From assembly GCA_963706515.1 (NCBI GenBank), contig CAVPMW010000008.1:186001-250000 (forward strand): DNA of 64,000 nucleotides, in the 5' to 3' direction. Below are positions 40,614-49,187 of the stretch, piece after piece. Origin of the DNA: CAVPMW01 sp963706515. Lineage in GTDB: Bacteria; Chloroflexota; Anaerolineae; Anaerolineales; UBA4823. The notes under the pieces are model-generated. The model did no database searches. It was given only the letters and a program-made list of their open reading frames with translations, and was not told where the DNA came from. Made by a program: the position numbers and the translations under genes. Numbering within the stretch: position 1 is the stretch's first letter; each line of letters begins with the position of its first letter.

Positions 40614-41846
40614 TTACGATTGGCCGCTGGCAAATCGAGTTTGGCGGCGCAAGAACGCAGGCAAATCCAGGTTCTGGCTGGCTGCATTGGAGAGATCCTG
40701 AGAGGCCAGGATCGTGCGCAGGCGAGACGGTGACTGCCTGGTTTCTGGAGGCGGCGGTGGTGGTTGAACGTTTTTCGTCTCTTCTGTCGCAGCGTTCAGC
40801 GCCTGGCTGATCGCCTCTGCTTTCGTCTGCGGTTTTTGAATGTTGGCCATGGTCTCTTCCAGGGTCGGTGCGCCAAGCCCGGTTACGACGAGGGTGACCT
40901 GTACCCGGTTTTCCATAGATTCATCGGTGAGGGCGCCCATCACGATATCGGTCTGGGGCCCGGTCTGAGTCTGCAGGAAGGTCATTGCCTCGAATATTTC
41001 GTTCAAAGCCATGTCGACCCCGCCGGTGAAGTTCGCGATCACGCCAGCTGCGTTTTCGAGAGACATCGTCTCCAGCAGTGGGTGATTGAGCGCCTGCTGC
41101 ACTGCCTTCTGGACTTTGTTCTCCCCGTGACCGTGACCGATTGACATAATTGCCCCACCGCCTAATGAAATCAGGCGGCGGATGTGCGAGAAATCGACAT
41201 TGATCAGTCCGGTGGTCGTGATCAGCTCTGAGATCCCTTCAACTGCCTGGCGCAAGACATCGTCGGCAAGATGAAAGGCTACTTCCATAGGTAGATCGCG
41301 CGGGGCAACATCGAGCAGGCGGTCATTGGGGATAGATACCAGCGTGTTGGTTTCTTTGCGCAGCCGGTCCAATCCCTGCCCCGAATTAATTTGCCTGCGC
41401 CCCATCTCAAAGGAAAAAGGTGTGGTCACGATGGCGATTGTGACTGCTCCGAGCGAGCGGGCAATTTTTGCCGCGACTGGGATCGAGCCCGTCCCGGTCC
41501 CGCCGCCCATGCCGGCCGTAAGGAATACCATGTCGGCGCCTTTCAACGCCGCAGCCAGTTCGCGCCAGCTCTCTTCTGCCGCTGTCCGGCCTACTTCGGG
41601 ATTCCCACCTGCGCCCAGCCCGCGCGTCGTGGTTGGGCCGAGCTGGATCTTTACCGGAGCCGGGTTGGCCAGGAGTGCCTGGTGATCGGTATTGGCTGCT
41701 ATAAATTCCAGGCCGTGCAGGCCCAGCTCCATCATGCGGGCGATGGCGTTGCAGCCGCCTCCCCCCAGGCCAATGACTTTCAAAACAGGCTGGTAGGGCT
41801 CGGGACCGCCCTCGGAAAATCCTTCAGTTTGTGGGAAAGCGTTCAT
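40614..41846 (-). CDS. ftsZ: Cell division protein FtsZ
   Basis: 410 residues, intact. GTP-binding motifs: LKVIGLGGGGCNAIARM near the N terminus, RGLGAGGNPEVGR, and the tubulin signature GMGGGTGTGSIPVAA. The catalytic T7 loop is GLINVDFSHIRRL. After a Pro-rich linker (NVQPPPPPPETRQ) the C-terminal peptide DLPAFLRRQTR is the usual FtsZ tail that binds membrane tethers such as FtsA or SepF. It polymerises into the division ring. Differences from typical bacterial FtsZ (FEMGRRQINSGQGLDRLRKE, IRRLISLGGGAIMSIGHGHG) make it somewhat divergent, so a second FtsZ elsewhere in the genome is possible. It is not next to the usual division genes but in a unit with LCP-like and unknown small proteins. Confidence 0.92.
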   Translation of the reverse strand: MNAFPQTEGFSEGGPEPYQPVLKVIGLGGGGCNAIARMMELGLHGLEFIAANTDHQALLANPAPVKIQLGPTTTRGLGAGGNPEVGRTAAEESWRELAAALKGADMVFLTAGMGGGTGTGSIPVAAKIARSLGAVTIAIVTTPFSFEMGRRQINSGQGLDRLRKETNTLVSIPNDRLLDVAPRDLPMEVAFHLADDVLRQAVEGISELITTTGLINVDFSHIRRLISLGGGAIMSIGHGHGENKVQKAVQQALNHPLLETMSLENAAGVIANFTGGVDMALNEIFEAMTFLQTQTGPQTDIVMGALTDESMENRVQVTLVVTGLGAPTLEETMANIQKPQTKAEAISQALNAATEETKNVQPPPPPPETRQSPSRLRTILASQDLSNAASQNLDLPAFLRRQTRFASGQS

Positions 41847-41873
41847 CGCATCTACCTCTCCATAGAATGAGAT

Positions 41874-43314
41874 TTACAGGCTGTTCAACTGTGTTGCAAT
41901 ACTTGTGCCATTTCCACTGATTCGCGAAACCTGGCACCCGCAGGCTTTCAATCGTTCTTCATCGACTTCAGGGATGGATTGCGCATTTCCCAGGATGGTT
42001 ACCTGCTGCGCCAGGCAGGCTTCCTCCACCGAGAATCCGATGGTGGGGTGGTGTTTGCGCACGAAACCCCGGATCACATCCAGATGCCATTCTGCCACGC
42101 CCCATTCGTATAAAGGCAGCAGCAGGTAATGCCCGATCGGGTGGGGGCTTGCCGCCGGGTAAAAGATAGTTTTGGAAGCAGAAGGTTGCGCATCGTGAGG
42201 GTTCATCCCCGGTGTCTTTGCCACTACCGTTGCAGCATAGGCTCCTGCCCACTGGCGCATAACTCCCACGATCGGCAGCGTGGCTCCGTCCGGCTGGAAC
42301 CAGGCATGCGCCAGGTATTCGCTCTCCGGTCCAGCGGTCAGGAGCCAAAAATTACATGCCAGCACTTCCTCCGGCACTTCTTCGCTCAGCGAATCTTCCG
42401 GAGGATGGCTCCCGGCGTCGTTCGGCGTGGAATCAGCCAGCTGGTGGACGCTTCCCGGGAGAGGGGCGACTTCGCCGCGCAGCATGCGCACGATGCCGAG
42501 GTTTTGCCGGGTGTGTGCTTCCAGATCCACCGCCGGCGATTTGGTATCCTGGTCGTCTCCTATGCAGCTCCCTCCACCGATCAGGATTAGCGGGCGCGCA
42601 TCGCCCAGCTCTGCCTTGATCAATGTCGAATACCAATCAAATATGCGGAAACCGCGCTCGGTCTTGCACGCCTGGAGGCAGGAAATAAGGCCGGGCAGAC
42701 GGCCAGCGTTCAGGGCCTCCTGCACCCCAATGCAGGGGCCGGTTGCCAGCCCAGGCATACGCCCCATAAGCCATCCCGTCCAGGAGCTGGGTCTGTCTCC
42801 GGCGCTGCAGGCTGCGCAGCGCAGCACGCAAGAACGCTGTATCCCAAAAATCACCACCTGGCTCGAGTGGGGGGAATACCGGCACCAGACCTGTCTGGAG
42901 CGCAATCTCAGCGTAAGGTAGAAACAGGTCCAGGAAGCGCTCTACCAGGTCCGATTGCGCCCACGCAGAGGCCGGCCAGGCGCTGCGCAGGTTAGGCCGG
43001 TCAAACAAGGTCAGGTAATGGACTCCCCAGGACGCATACTGCTCGAACAGCAGCTTGCAGGTGGCCTGATCCGGCATGGGTTTCAGCTCCAGCTGGCTGT
43101 GCAGTACTGGCTCGATCCCGGATGCGAGCAGACCGTGCAGGAAATATTCCGGAATTGCCCGCTCGAGCGGAGCCTGGAGCACCAGCCAGCTTGCTCCCAG
43201 GATACGCAGCTGCGGCACCCAGGTGTGCAGGTCGCTCTCGCGAAAATGGAATGTGTCCGGGTAATAATAAAAGCCGATGCGGGAGTTGGGGGATGGGGTA
43301 GGAAAGTTTGCCAT
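41874..43314 (-). CDS. Uncharacterised protein with TIM-barrel-like N-terminal part, one frameshift
   Basis: ATG 43314 with ribosome site gaggt. The first about 190 residues look like a glycosidase-type barrel: IGFYYYPDTFHF, GASWLVLQAPLERAIP, FLHGLLASGIEPVLHSQLEL, YASWGVHYLTLFDRPNLRSA. A shift near 42745 (YAWAGNRPLH to GPCIGVQEALNAG) joins the rest, which contains GFRIFDWYSTLIKAELG, PLILIGGGSCIGDDQD, a Ser/Glu-rich linker, and HYLLLPLYEWGVAEWHLDVI, ending in VDEERLKACGCQVSRI. About 480 residues. No signal peptide. I cannot name the family with confidence. It is the first gene behind a sigma-54 promoter and 27 bases before ftsZ. Confidence 0.7.
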
Positions 43315-43367
43315 GTGGACCTCATTGGGGTCAAAATTGCCGGGCGAAGATACTGTGCATACAAAGA

Positions 43368-43383
43368 TGCAAGAGCTATGCCA
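43368..43383 (-). promoter_or_regulatory. Sigma-54 (-24/-12) promoter of the FtsZ/LCP operon
   Basis: The - strand reads TGGCATA-GCTC-TTGCA, a full match to TGGCAYR-N4-TTGCW. The expected transcription start is near 43356, about 40 bases before the first gene (start 43314). It lies in the divergent region shared with the lipoprotein gene at 43512. Confidence 0.75.
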
Positions 43384-43511
43384 GTGAGGCGGGATGGGGT
43401 ATAATATTTAAAATGTGTGGTCCGGGATCGCTGGTCTGTGCGAGCACAATATTCGATCGATGGGAATAGGTTCAAAATGTGTGCACGACCGCAATCTGCG
43501 GCGGGGTTAAC

Positions 43512-44984
43512 ATGCGGAGAGGCAATCCAGACTACAAACATATTCGTCCCATTATTCTGCCGCTGATCCTGCTCGCCTGGATGTTAATTCCGGCGGCATG
43601 CAGCCCTCCTAATCCAGGGCCGGTTGATCTACCTACCGCACCGGCTGGTTATACAATCGACCCTGCCTTCCGTGAAATCTATAATATGCGCGGGGGTGGA
43701 GATCTGTTGGGTGGGGCAATCTCACCGCCAGTTGACCAAAAAGGCTCCAAATACCAGTTCACGACGAACGCCCTGTGGGTTTATGATCCGAGCCTGCCGG
43801 TAGGTCAGGGGATTCATCTGGCGCCCCTGGGAGTGAAGATCATTCCCCCCGAGTACCAGGATCCACCTTTACCTCCACCGGCGCAGCCCGATCCGAGTTA
43901 TGTGGACGGGCAGTACATTTACGAGGAATTCCGCAGCCTGTACGACCGGGTAGGGGGCGCTGCAGTGGTAGGCAAGCCGCTTACCGGGTTGCGGTATGAT
44001 GCCCAGAATAACCGCTACGAACAATATTTCGAGAATCTCGGTTTTTATGTGGATGCGTCAGGCAGCGGTCCCGCCGGACTGCTGGCTTACGGTGCATTCG
44101 TCTGCGAGAGCCAATGCTACCCGCCATCCCTCATCAGCGGAGCGCTACTGCATTCACCGCCGGTCAACCCACCATTCAGGCAAATCGTTGAGAGGGTAGG
44201 CTACAGCCTCACCGGCTCTGCGTTGACCGATGCGTATACTATGCCCGACGGGCGCCGGGAGCAGGTCTTCACCAATCTGGTGCTCGGCACGGACCCCTCA
44301 GATCCAGGGAATCCAAACAAGGTAGCCCTGCGGCCCATTACCGAAAAGTTGAGCTTTCTTCCGGCTCCGCCGGAGGGACCCAAAGGCGATAGCTTTTTCT
44401 ACGACCTTGGGGAAGGCAAAGGCTATAACATTCCAGATTTCTTTAAATCATACATCGACGCGCACGGTGGATTCGAGCTGACCGGTACCCCCATCGGCGA
44501 GATCTCTGCGACGGAGGGCGGCATTCAACGCCAATGTTTCAGCAATCTTTGCCTGGATTACGACCCAGCCGCTCCCCTGCCTCTACGCGTCCGCCCTGCA
44601 CCGTTAGGGATGCAGTATCTGCAGACCAACCCGCGCGCCTCGGCTACACCCTCTGCACTGTCTCAGAATTTCCAGCACCTCACCGCCCAGGTTTGGGAGA
44701 CCTACGACCACGTGGCTTCAAACCAGGAGCAAGAAATCTGGACGAGCGTATTTTTGAACGGTGAGCCAATCGCTAATATCCGCCCTCAGCTGGTCGTTTA
44801 CATGCCCGATGGGCACCAGGTCACCTACGATATGCCGCCGACCGGCACAGATGGGCGCAGCTCATTTACATTGCCATCGATTGTTGCACCCAATGCAACT
44901 TTGATCCCGTACGATTTGTGTGTGCCCGATGGGGGGAAAATGTTCTGCTACCGCAAAGAGTATCTGATATTAAATACGCCGTAA
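43512..44984 (+). CDS. Lipoprotein with repeated LGxP/QYF-type modules
   Basis: 490 residues from ATG 43512; a lipoprotein signal ends at LIPAACSPP. Two to three modules follow a pattern seen in Chloroflexota secreted proteins: an F/Y-x2-Y..GG..(L/V)G.P(L/I) block, then QYF or a similar motif and a tract ending in LGV/LGM. Examples are FREIYNMRGGGDLLGGAISP, FRSLYDRVGGAAVVGKPLTG with YEQYFENLGFYVD, and FKSYIDAHGGFELTGTPIGE with RQCFSNLCLDYDP. A C-terminal Ig-like part includes YMPDGHQVTYDMPPTGTDGR. Probably surface-anchored and carbohydrate- or wall-binding; function not known. Transcribed away from the FtsZ unit. Confidence 0.75.
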   Translation: MRRGNPDYKHIRPIILPLILLAWMLIPAACSPPNPGPVDLPTAPAGYTIDPAFREIYNMRGGGDLLGGAISPPVDQKGSKYQFTTNALWVYDPSLPVGQGIHLAPLGVKIIPPEYQDPPLPPPAQPDPSYVDGQYIYEEFRSLYDRVGGAAVVGKPLTGLRYDAQNNRYEQYFENLGFYVDASGSGPAGLLAYGAFVCESQCYPPSLISGALLHSPPVNPPFRQIVERVGYSLTGSALTDAYTMPDGRREQVFTNLVLGTDPSDPGNPNKVALRPITEKLSFLPAPPEGPKGDSFFYDLGEGKGYNIPDFFKSYIDAHGGFELTGTPIGEISATEGGIQRQCFSNLCLDYDPAAPLPLRVRPAPLGMQYLQTNPRASATPSALSQNFQHLTAQVWETYDHVASNQEQEIWTSVFLNGEPIANIRPQLVVYMPDGHQVTYDMPPTGTDGRSSFTLPSIVAPNATLIPYDLCVPDGGKMFCYRKEYLILNTP

Positions 44985-45011
44985 GGGTCAGCAGCTTATA
45001 AAATATTCGAC

Positions 45012-45044
45012 CAGGAGCCGGGCGATCTACCTGCCTGGCTCCTG
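45012..45044 (+). terminator. Possible terminator after the lipoprotein gene
   Basis: caggagcc (45012-45019) pairs with ggctcctg (45037-45044) with a partly paired loop. It is 28 bases after the stop and faces the convergent SDR gene. No T run follows. Confidence 0.45.
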
Positions 45045-45079
45045 TGCATATGAGCCAGGGCGGTCCCGGATGAGCTGAT

Positions 45080-45883
45080 TCACTCGAATAAATGGATCAT
45101 ACGGTCGGTGAGGCCTGGAAAGAGCTGCGCAGCGATGATCAGGACAGCCCAGCTCGAGGGTAAGATTACTCGCCCGCGCGGCTTGCGGATTACAGCAGTT
45201 AATTTCTCTGCAATATATTCGGGCTGCATCAGCCCCCGGTAGCTGCGGCTGGTGGGCATTCCGTGGGAGACCTTACTCAGGTCTGGGGTCAGGTCGGTCG
45301 CAACATAACCCGGGCAAAAGGTGGTCACCTGGACCCCGTAGGGGCGGGCGAAGCGGCGCAGGGCATCTGAGAACCCGACCAGGCCGAATTTTGTCGTGCT
45401 GTAGATGACCGATCGTGGGATCGCAACCAACCCTCCCAAAGAGGCGATATTGATAATGTGCCCGGAGCCTTGCTTGAGCATCACCTGCAAAGCGAGCTGT
45501 GCACAATCGATGCTTCCAACCAGGTTGGTCGCGATCTCCTGCTGGATCAGCTCCGGGTCGAGTGTTGCAAATGGCTGGTCTTTTTCGATGCCGGCATTGT
45601 TGATCAATACGTCGACTCTGCCCCACGTCTCGAGCGTGGCTTGGAGCATAGATTGAATTTCACTGCGCTGAGTGATATCCGTTTTTAGAGGGAGCGCCGT
45701 CCCGCCGCGAGCCCTGACCTCTTCTGCAACAACATCCAGGACATCTTTTCGCCGGGCAGCCAGGGTAAGGCGCATCCCCTCTTGCGCCAGTCGGATCGCC
45801 GCGGCGCGCCCGATTCCCCCCGATGCGCCGGTCACAATGACCACTTTTCCTTGAAGATCGCCGCTCAATTTGTTATTTTTCAC
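45080..45883 (-). CDS. Short-chain dehydrogenase/reductase (SDR) family oxidoreductase
   Basis: 267 residues. Cofactor motif TGASGGIGRAAAIRLAQEG (TGxxxGxG), NNAG (INNAGIEKD), catalytic Ser in NIASLGG and YxxxK as YSTTKFGLVGF. A C-terminal hydrophobic stretch (VILPSSWAVLIIAAQLFPGL) suggests membrane association, as in DltE/YqjQ-like SDRs. Substrate not predictable. Its start overlaps the end of the NtrC-like gene by 11 bases, so it is co-transcribed with the regulatory genes. Confidence 0.9.
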   Translation of the reverse strand: MKNNKLSGDLQGKVVIVTGASGGIGRAAAIRLAQEGMRLTLAARRKDVLDVVAEEVRARGGTALPLKTDITQRSEIQSMLQATLETWGRVDVLINNAGIEKDQPFATLDPELIQQEIATNLVGSIDCAQLALQVMLKQGSGHIINIASLGGLVAIPRSVIYSTTKFGLVGFSDALRRFARPYGVQVTTFCPGYVATDLTPDLSKVSHGMPTSRSYRGLMQPEYIAEKLTAVIRKPRGRVILPSSWAVLIIAAQLFPGLTDRMIHLFE

Positions 45884-47060
45884 GCAGCAGCAGCGCCTGG
45901 CGGATATCCGGCTGCAGGTGAGGGAGATCGATCTCGTCTTCGTCGCAGAGCAGCATCGCCCGCTCGATGGCGTTGCGCAGCTCGCGGATATTGCCGGGCC
46001 AATGATAGGCCATCAGCGCTTCCATTGCCCGCGGGGTGATCCCGCTGATATTTAATCCCTTGTTCTGGTTGTTGCGCTGGATGAATAAGCCGGTCAGAGC
46101 TGGAATATCCGCGCGCCGTTCGCGCAGGGGAGGCAGGTATAGATCCAGAACATTCAGGCGGTAGAACAGGTCTTCACGGAACCTGCCGTCACGGATCATG
46201 GCTTGCAGGTCGCGGTTCGAAGCAGCCAATATCTGCAGGTCGACTTGAATGTGATTCGAGCCTCCTACCCGGCGGAAGTTGCGCTCTTCCAGGGCGCGCA
46301 GCAGCTTTGCCTGGGTATCCACCGGCATCGCTGCGATCTCATCCAAAAATAGAACACCGCCGTCTGCCGCCTCCATCATACCGATATGGCGCGTGTCCGC
46401 CCCGGTGAAAGCGTGGGCCTCGTGCCCGAAAAGCTCTGACTCGAACATGGTGGACTGGATTGCCGGGCAGTTGACCGGAATAAAGGACTTCTTGGTGCGT
46501 GTACCGTAGCGGTAGATAGCATTTGCCAGCACATCTTTGCCCGTGCCGGTCTCTCCCATGATCAGCACTGAAGTGGAGGTGGCTGCTGCGCGCCGCGCCA
46601 GCTCATCGATCTCTAGCATGAGCGGGGTATCACCGATGATGTAGTCGACCTCACCCTGGGACGATCTGCGCAACGCCGCAAGCTCGCGCCGTAGCTCGAC
46701 GGTCTCTTTGGCGCGCTGCACCGATTTCTCTAAATGTTGGAAGTCGACCGGCTTGGGCATGAAATCGAGCGCGCCGTTAATCATCGCCTCGACCGCCATC
46801 TCGATGTCGCCGTAAGCAGTGATCAAGATTACCGGGGGACGCACTGGCAGGTGGGAGATCTCATCTAATAAGTTGGGTCCATAGCCATCCGGAAGCTGGA
46901 CGTCCAGCAGGACGATATCAGCGCTGGCGCTCTGCAGGTGTTTGCGCGCTTCTGCCATGGTCGCCACACCGATGATCTCATAACCTTGACCTGCCAGGAA
47001 CTCAGCATAATTAAGGCGGGCGTTCTCCTCATCGTCAACAATTAAAATCGTCGCGCTCAT
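45873..47060 (-). CDS. NtrC-family sigma-54 activator (receiver plus AAA+) lacking a DNA-binding domain
   Basis: 395 residues. Receiver domain 1-120 with acidic pocket DDEEN, phospho-acceptor Asp in IVLLDVQLPDGYG, and Lys in DFMPKPVDF. The AAA+ domain (about 145-375) has Walker A GETGTGKDVLANAI, the sigma-54 contact loop as HAFTGA instead of GAFTGA, Walker B GGVLFLDEIA and the arginine region RRVGGSNHIQVD. The protein stops at DIRQALLLREK, directly after the AAA+ lid. The C-terminal Fis-type helix-turn-helix is absent, and the next gene begins there, so a simple frameshift does not explain it. It probably activates sigma-54 promoters from solution on a signal from the upstream kinase. Confidence 0.9.
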   Translation of the reverse strand: MSATILIVDDEENARLNYAEFLAGQGYEIIGVATMAEARKHLQSASADIVLLDVQLPDGYGPNLLDEISHLPVRPPVILITAYGDIEMAVEAMINGALDFMPKPVDFQHLEKSVQRAKETVELRRELAALRRSSQGEVDYIIGDTPLMLEIDELARRAAATSTSVLIMGETGTGKDVLANAIYRYGTRTKKSFIPVNCPAIQSTMFESELFGHEAHAFTGADTRHIGMMEAADGGVLFLDEIAAMPVDTQAKLLRALEERNFRRVGGSNHIQVDLQILAASNRDLQAMIRDGRFREDLFYRLNVLDLYLPPLRERRADIPALTGLFIQRNNQNKGLNISGITPRAMEALMAYHWPGNIRELRNAIERAMLLCDEDEIDLPHLQPDIRQALLLREK

Positions 47061-47186
47061 CCCACACTCCCTTTAAATAAAAACCGCTCAAGACGGAAGG
47101 TGCTTTGTCCAGACTCAAACTTGAATTTGAAATCTGATTCCTAAGCCTCGACAAAGCTTTAAGATTTTCCCCGGCTCAGGCAAAGA

Positions 47187-49187
47187 TTATGTTTCGGCCA
47201 GACTCTCGGCGTCGGCAGCCGGTATAACCACGTGAAAAATGGTAGCCCCAGGGATGCTGGTGACATTAATCACTCCCTTGTGGCCGGTCACAATCCGCTT
47301 GGCTAACGGGAGTCCCAGTCCGTTGCCGTCGACCTTGGTGGTGAAGAACGGCTGGAAAATTTTATCGAGAATATCCTTCGGAATGCCGGGGCCGTTATCG
47401 GCAATGGAGGCTTCCAGGTAAACCCGCTCCGGGGCGCTACGATCAGCCTGCACCTTTAAGGAAAGCTGGGCATTCTCCTGATCATGGACGGCATGCGCCG
47501 CATTATTGATCAGGTTATTGAATACCTGCTCGAGCGCGCGCGCATCTCCCAGGATGAGCGGCAAATCCGGCTCAATCTGGACGTTCACGCTTATCCCTTC
47601 GCGGGTCAGCCGGTAATTTACCCGGTCGGTCAGGTTCTTCAAGAAGCCGCCAAAATCCATAGCTTCCAGACGCAGGTCGGTCGTCCGAGTGACTGCGAGC
47701 ATACCTTTCATCATCTCGTCCACGCGAATGCAGTCCTGGTACATGCGCAGGACTTGCTCACTCAAGGGATTGTCTTCCGGGAGCTTCATCTTCATCAACT
47801 GGAGCCCGGTGCTGATATTGTTGATCGGGTTGCGCACCTCGTGAGCGAAGACCGCCATCGCATCGCCGATCTCTGCATTTTGAGCGAGCTGGCGTGAGTG
47901 TTCCTCGAATGCGGCCTGCTCGCTCAAATCGCGCACCAGGACCAGGATGCTCTCTACCTGGCCTTCGTGAACGATCGGATGGACTTTAACCAGAGCTTGA
48001 AAGGGGTCGCCGTTGCGGCGCAGCAGCTCGACATCCTCCAGATGGTAGGTGGGCTCACCTTTTTGGGCGCAGAACAAAGCCGAATTAATGGCATCACTGC
48101 CGATTAATATATTTTGGATCGGCTGGTTCTGGACTTCTTTATTCTTGTAGCCGAAGATCACTTCAGCGGCCTGGTTGATCTGGTTCGTTTGCAGGCTGGG
48201 GGTGAATACCAACAAAGCGTCCTGAATAGTGGACGAGGCAGCCTCCAGGACGCGCAGCTGGCGCGCCTGCTGTTCCAGGCGGTTTAGCAGCAAGAGCTGT
48301 TGAGCGTGCGCGTCGAGTAAATTTGTGAAGGTGTTTGCCAGGAACTGGGTGATGCGCAGGATGTAGCGAGGCGCCGCCTCTTTCCGGTCTCCGATTACCA
48401 GCAGTCCAGCCAGGTGGTTGGGCAAGCCGATCGGCGCCGTAGCCAGGTATTTAAATTCGGAGGCGCGCGCCAAACGGTGCAGGCTGGTCGGAGGACGCCG
48501 CCCGCTCTCCCAAACCCGGATGGAGCGCAGCAGCATCAAATCCTGGGGGGGGACGCTGCCAGGAAGGATTTCAGTCGGATTCCACAGGTAAGCCGTGCGC
48601 CCGACCAGCCGGGCGGCTGCGTCTTTATTTAACGGAGTAGTCCCAGTATTGCGGACCAGATATAGGCTGGTGATTTCTGCCTGGGCGAGCTGGCGGGCGC
48701 CCTCGAGTGCAGTTTTCAGCCCGGCCTCCACGCTCGGCTGCTCGTAAGCCAGCGCGAGCTGGTACAACCCGCTCCAAATCAGGTTGTGGAGCTGGTCCTC
48801 CTCACCCTGACCCCTGCGCAGGCTGGTCGGCTCGATAGTGACCAGAGTGTAATCTCCCCGGGGAGGCAGCGGCTTGGGGGATATTTCGACCTCCAGCGTG
48901 GTGCCGTTCCGCCGGTTCAGGTCGCCAGCTTGAGCTGTGGTGGAGCTGCCTGTGGGGCGCGTATCGGCTCCGGTTTGCATGCTAACCAGGGTTGCCAGAG
49001 TTTGAGCGTAAAGCTCCTGGCGGGTGAATGCGGTTAATTCGACGGCACGGGCATTTGCGGCGTATATCCGTTGGGTGCGCTGCTCAACCAGCACCACTGC
49101 CTGTGGCAGCAAGTCGAGTACGGCTTCGATCTCTGCCAGACCTGCCTGGCTGCGCTTACCCAGGCGAATACCGAGGGAGGGATTCAT
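47187..49187 (-). CDS. PAS/GAF sensor histidine kinase
   Basis: 666 residues, no membrane helix, so cytoplasmic. PAS (about 20-75, LDLLPQAVVLVEQRTQRIYA), GAF-like domain (about 135-310), second PAS (about 320-430, EVIFGYKNKEVQNQ), HisKA with phospho-His in FAHEVRNPINNIST, and HATPase with NLINNAAHAV, DNGPGIPKDIL and GNGLGLPLAKRIV. It senses an unknown internal signal and should phosphorylate the receiver of the NtrC-like protein encoded next (127-base gap). Its ATG overlaps the stop of rpoN by four bases (ATGA), which couples the kinase to sigma-54 production. Confidence 0.92.
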   Translation of the reverse strand: MNPSLGIRLGKRSQAGLAEIEAVLDLLPQAVVLVEQRTQRIYAANARAVELTAFTRQELYAQTLATLVSMQTGADTRPTGSSTTAQAGDLNRRNGTTLEVEISPKPLPPRGDYTLVTIEPTSLRRGQGEEDQLHNLIWSGLYQLALAYEQPSVEAGLKTALEGARQLAQAEITSLYLVRNTGTTPLNKDAAARLVGRTAYLWNPTEILPGSVPPQDLMLLRSIRVWESGRRPPTSLHRLARASEFKYLATAPIGLPNHLAGLLVIGDRKEAAPRYILRITQFLANTFTNLLDAHAQQLLLLNRLEQQARQLRVLEAASSTIQDALLVFTPSLQTNQINQAAEVIFGYKNKEVQNQPIQNILIGSDAINSALFCAQKGEPTYHLEDVELLRRNGDPFQALVKVHPIVHEGQVESILVLVRDLSEQAAFEEHSRQLAQNAEIGDAMAVFAHEVRNPINNISTGLQLMKMKLPEDNPLSEQVLRMYQDCIRVDEMMKGMLAVTRTTDLRLEAMDFGGFLKNLTDRVNYRLTREGISVNVQIEPDLPLILGDARALEQVFNNLINNAAHAVHDQENAQLSLKVQADRSAPERVYLEASIADNGPGIPKDILDKIFQPFFTTKVDGNGLGLPLAKRIVTGHKGVINVTSIPGATIFHVVIPAADAESLAET

